DNA of 13,803 bases, taken from Candidatus Peregrinibacteria bacterium. Its GTDB lineage: Bacteria; Patescibacteriota; Gracilibacteria; UBA1369. The notes under the pieces are model-generated. The model was given only the letters and a program-made list of their open reading frames with translations, searched no databases and was not told the DNA's origin. The stretch is taken from assembly GCA_014728765.1 (NCBI GenBank), contig WJLA01000087.1, forward strand, positions 1 to 13,803, written 5' to 3'. Made by a program: the position numbers and the translations under genes. Shown here in pieces: positions 13,796 through 13,803 of this stretch; the first letter of the stretch is position 1; every line of letters begins with the position of its first letter.

Positions 13796-13803
13796 ATTAA
13801 AAC

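Overview
The window joins two kinds of DNA. Bases 1 to about 1700 are GC-rich (about 57% G+C in one 60-base line that I counted). They carry two minus-strand envelope genes: a secreted protein with a C-terminal outer-membrane barrel and, 14 bases downstream, a lipoprotein with a glycine/threonine-rich repeat tail that runs off the window. Both have good Shine-Dalgarno sequences. They suggest a diderm bacterium, possibly of the Myxococcota/Bradymonadota kind (inference). From about 1830 onward the DNA is AT-rich (18-33% G+C in sampled lines), none of its genes has a recognisable Shine-Dalgarno, and the gene content (L19 next to RNase HII, trigger factor, a LapA-like membrane protein, CsaB, long unknown cytosolic proteins) fits a Patescibacteria/CPR genome. 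The change lies in a gene-free stretch at about 1640-1830 that contains a 17-base imperfect inverted repeat. A chimeric contig is the simplest explanation; horizontal transfer is the alternative.

Layout of the AT-rich part. A plus-strand csaB-type pyruvyl transferase (1982-3091) converges on, and overlaps by 38 bases, a minus-strand housekeeping cluster. In transcription order this is trigger factor (tig), a two-helix LapA-like membrane protein, a winged-helix protein with a decayed nucleotidyltransferase-like domain, ribosomal protein L19 with an unusually long charged tail, and ribonuclease HII.

Divergent from tig, with overlapping promoter elements, is a compact plus-strand operon (6669-13778) of four genes I cannot assign to a known pathway: a 1051-residue helical/coiled-coil protein, a 123-residue acidic helical protein, a 1057-residue protein with a PPP-like calcineurin-family phosphoesterase domain between long helical arms, and a 137-residue basic coiled-coil protein. 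The junctions are 1-base gaps or an 8-base overlap, so the four are probably made together. None has a signal peptide or an obvious membrane span. This operon is the best candidate in the window for an undescribed system: a cytoplasmic assembly built around a phosphatase-like module whose first metal-binding motif lacks its usual histidine.
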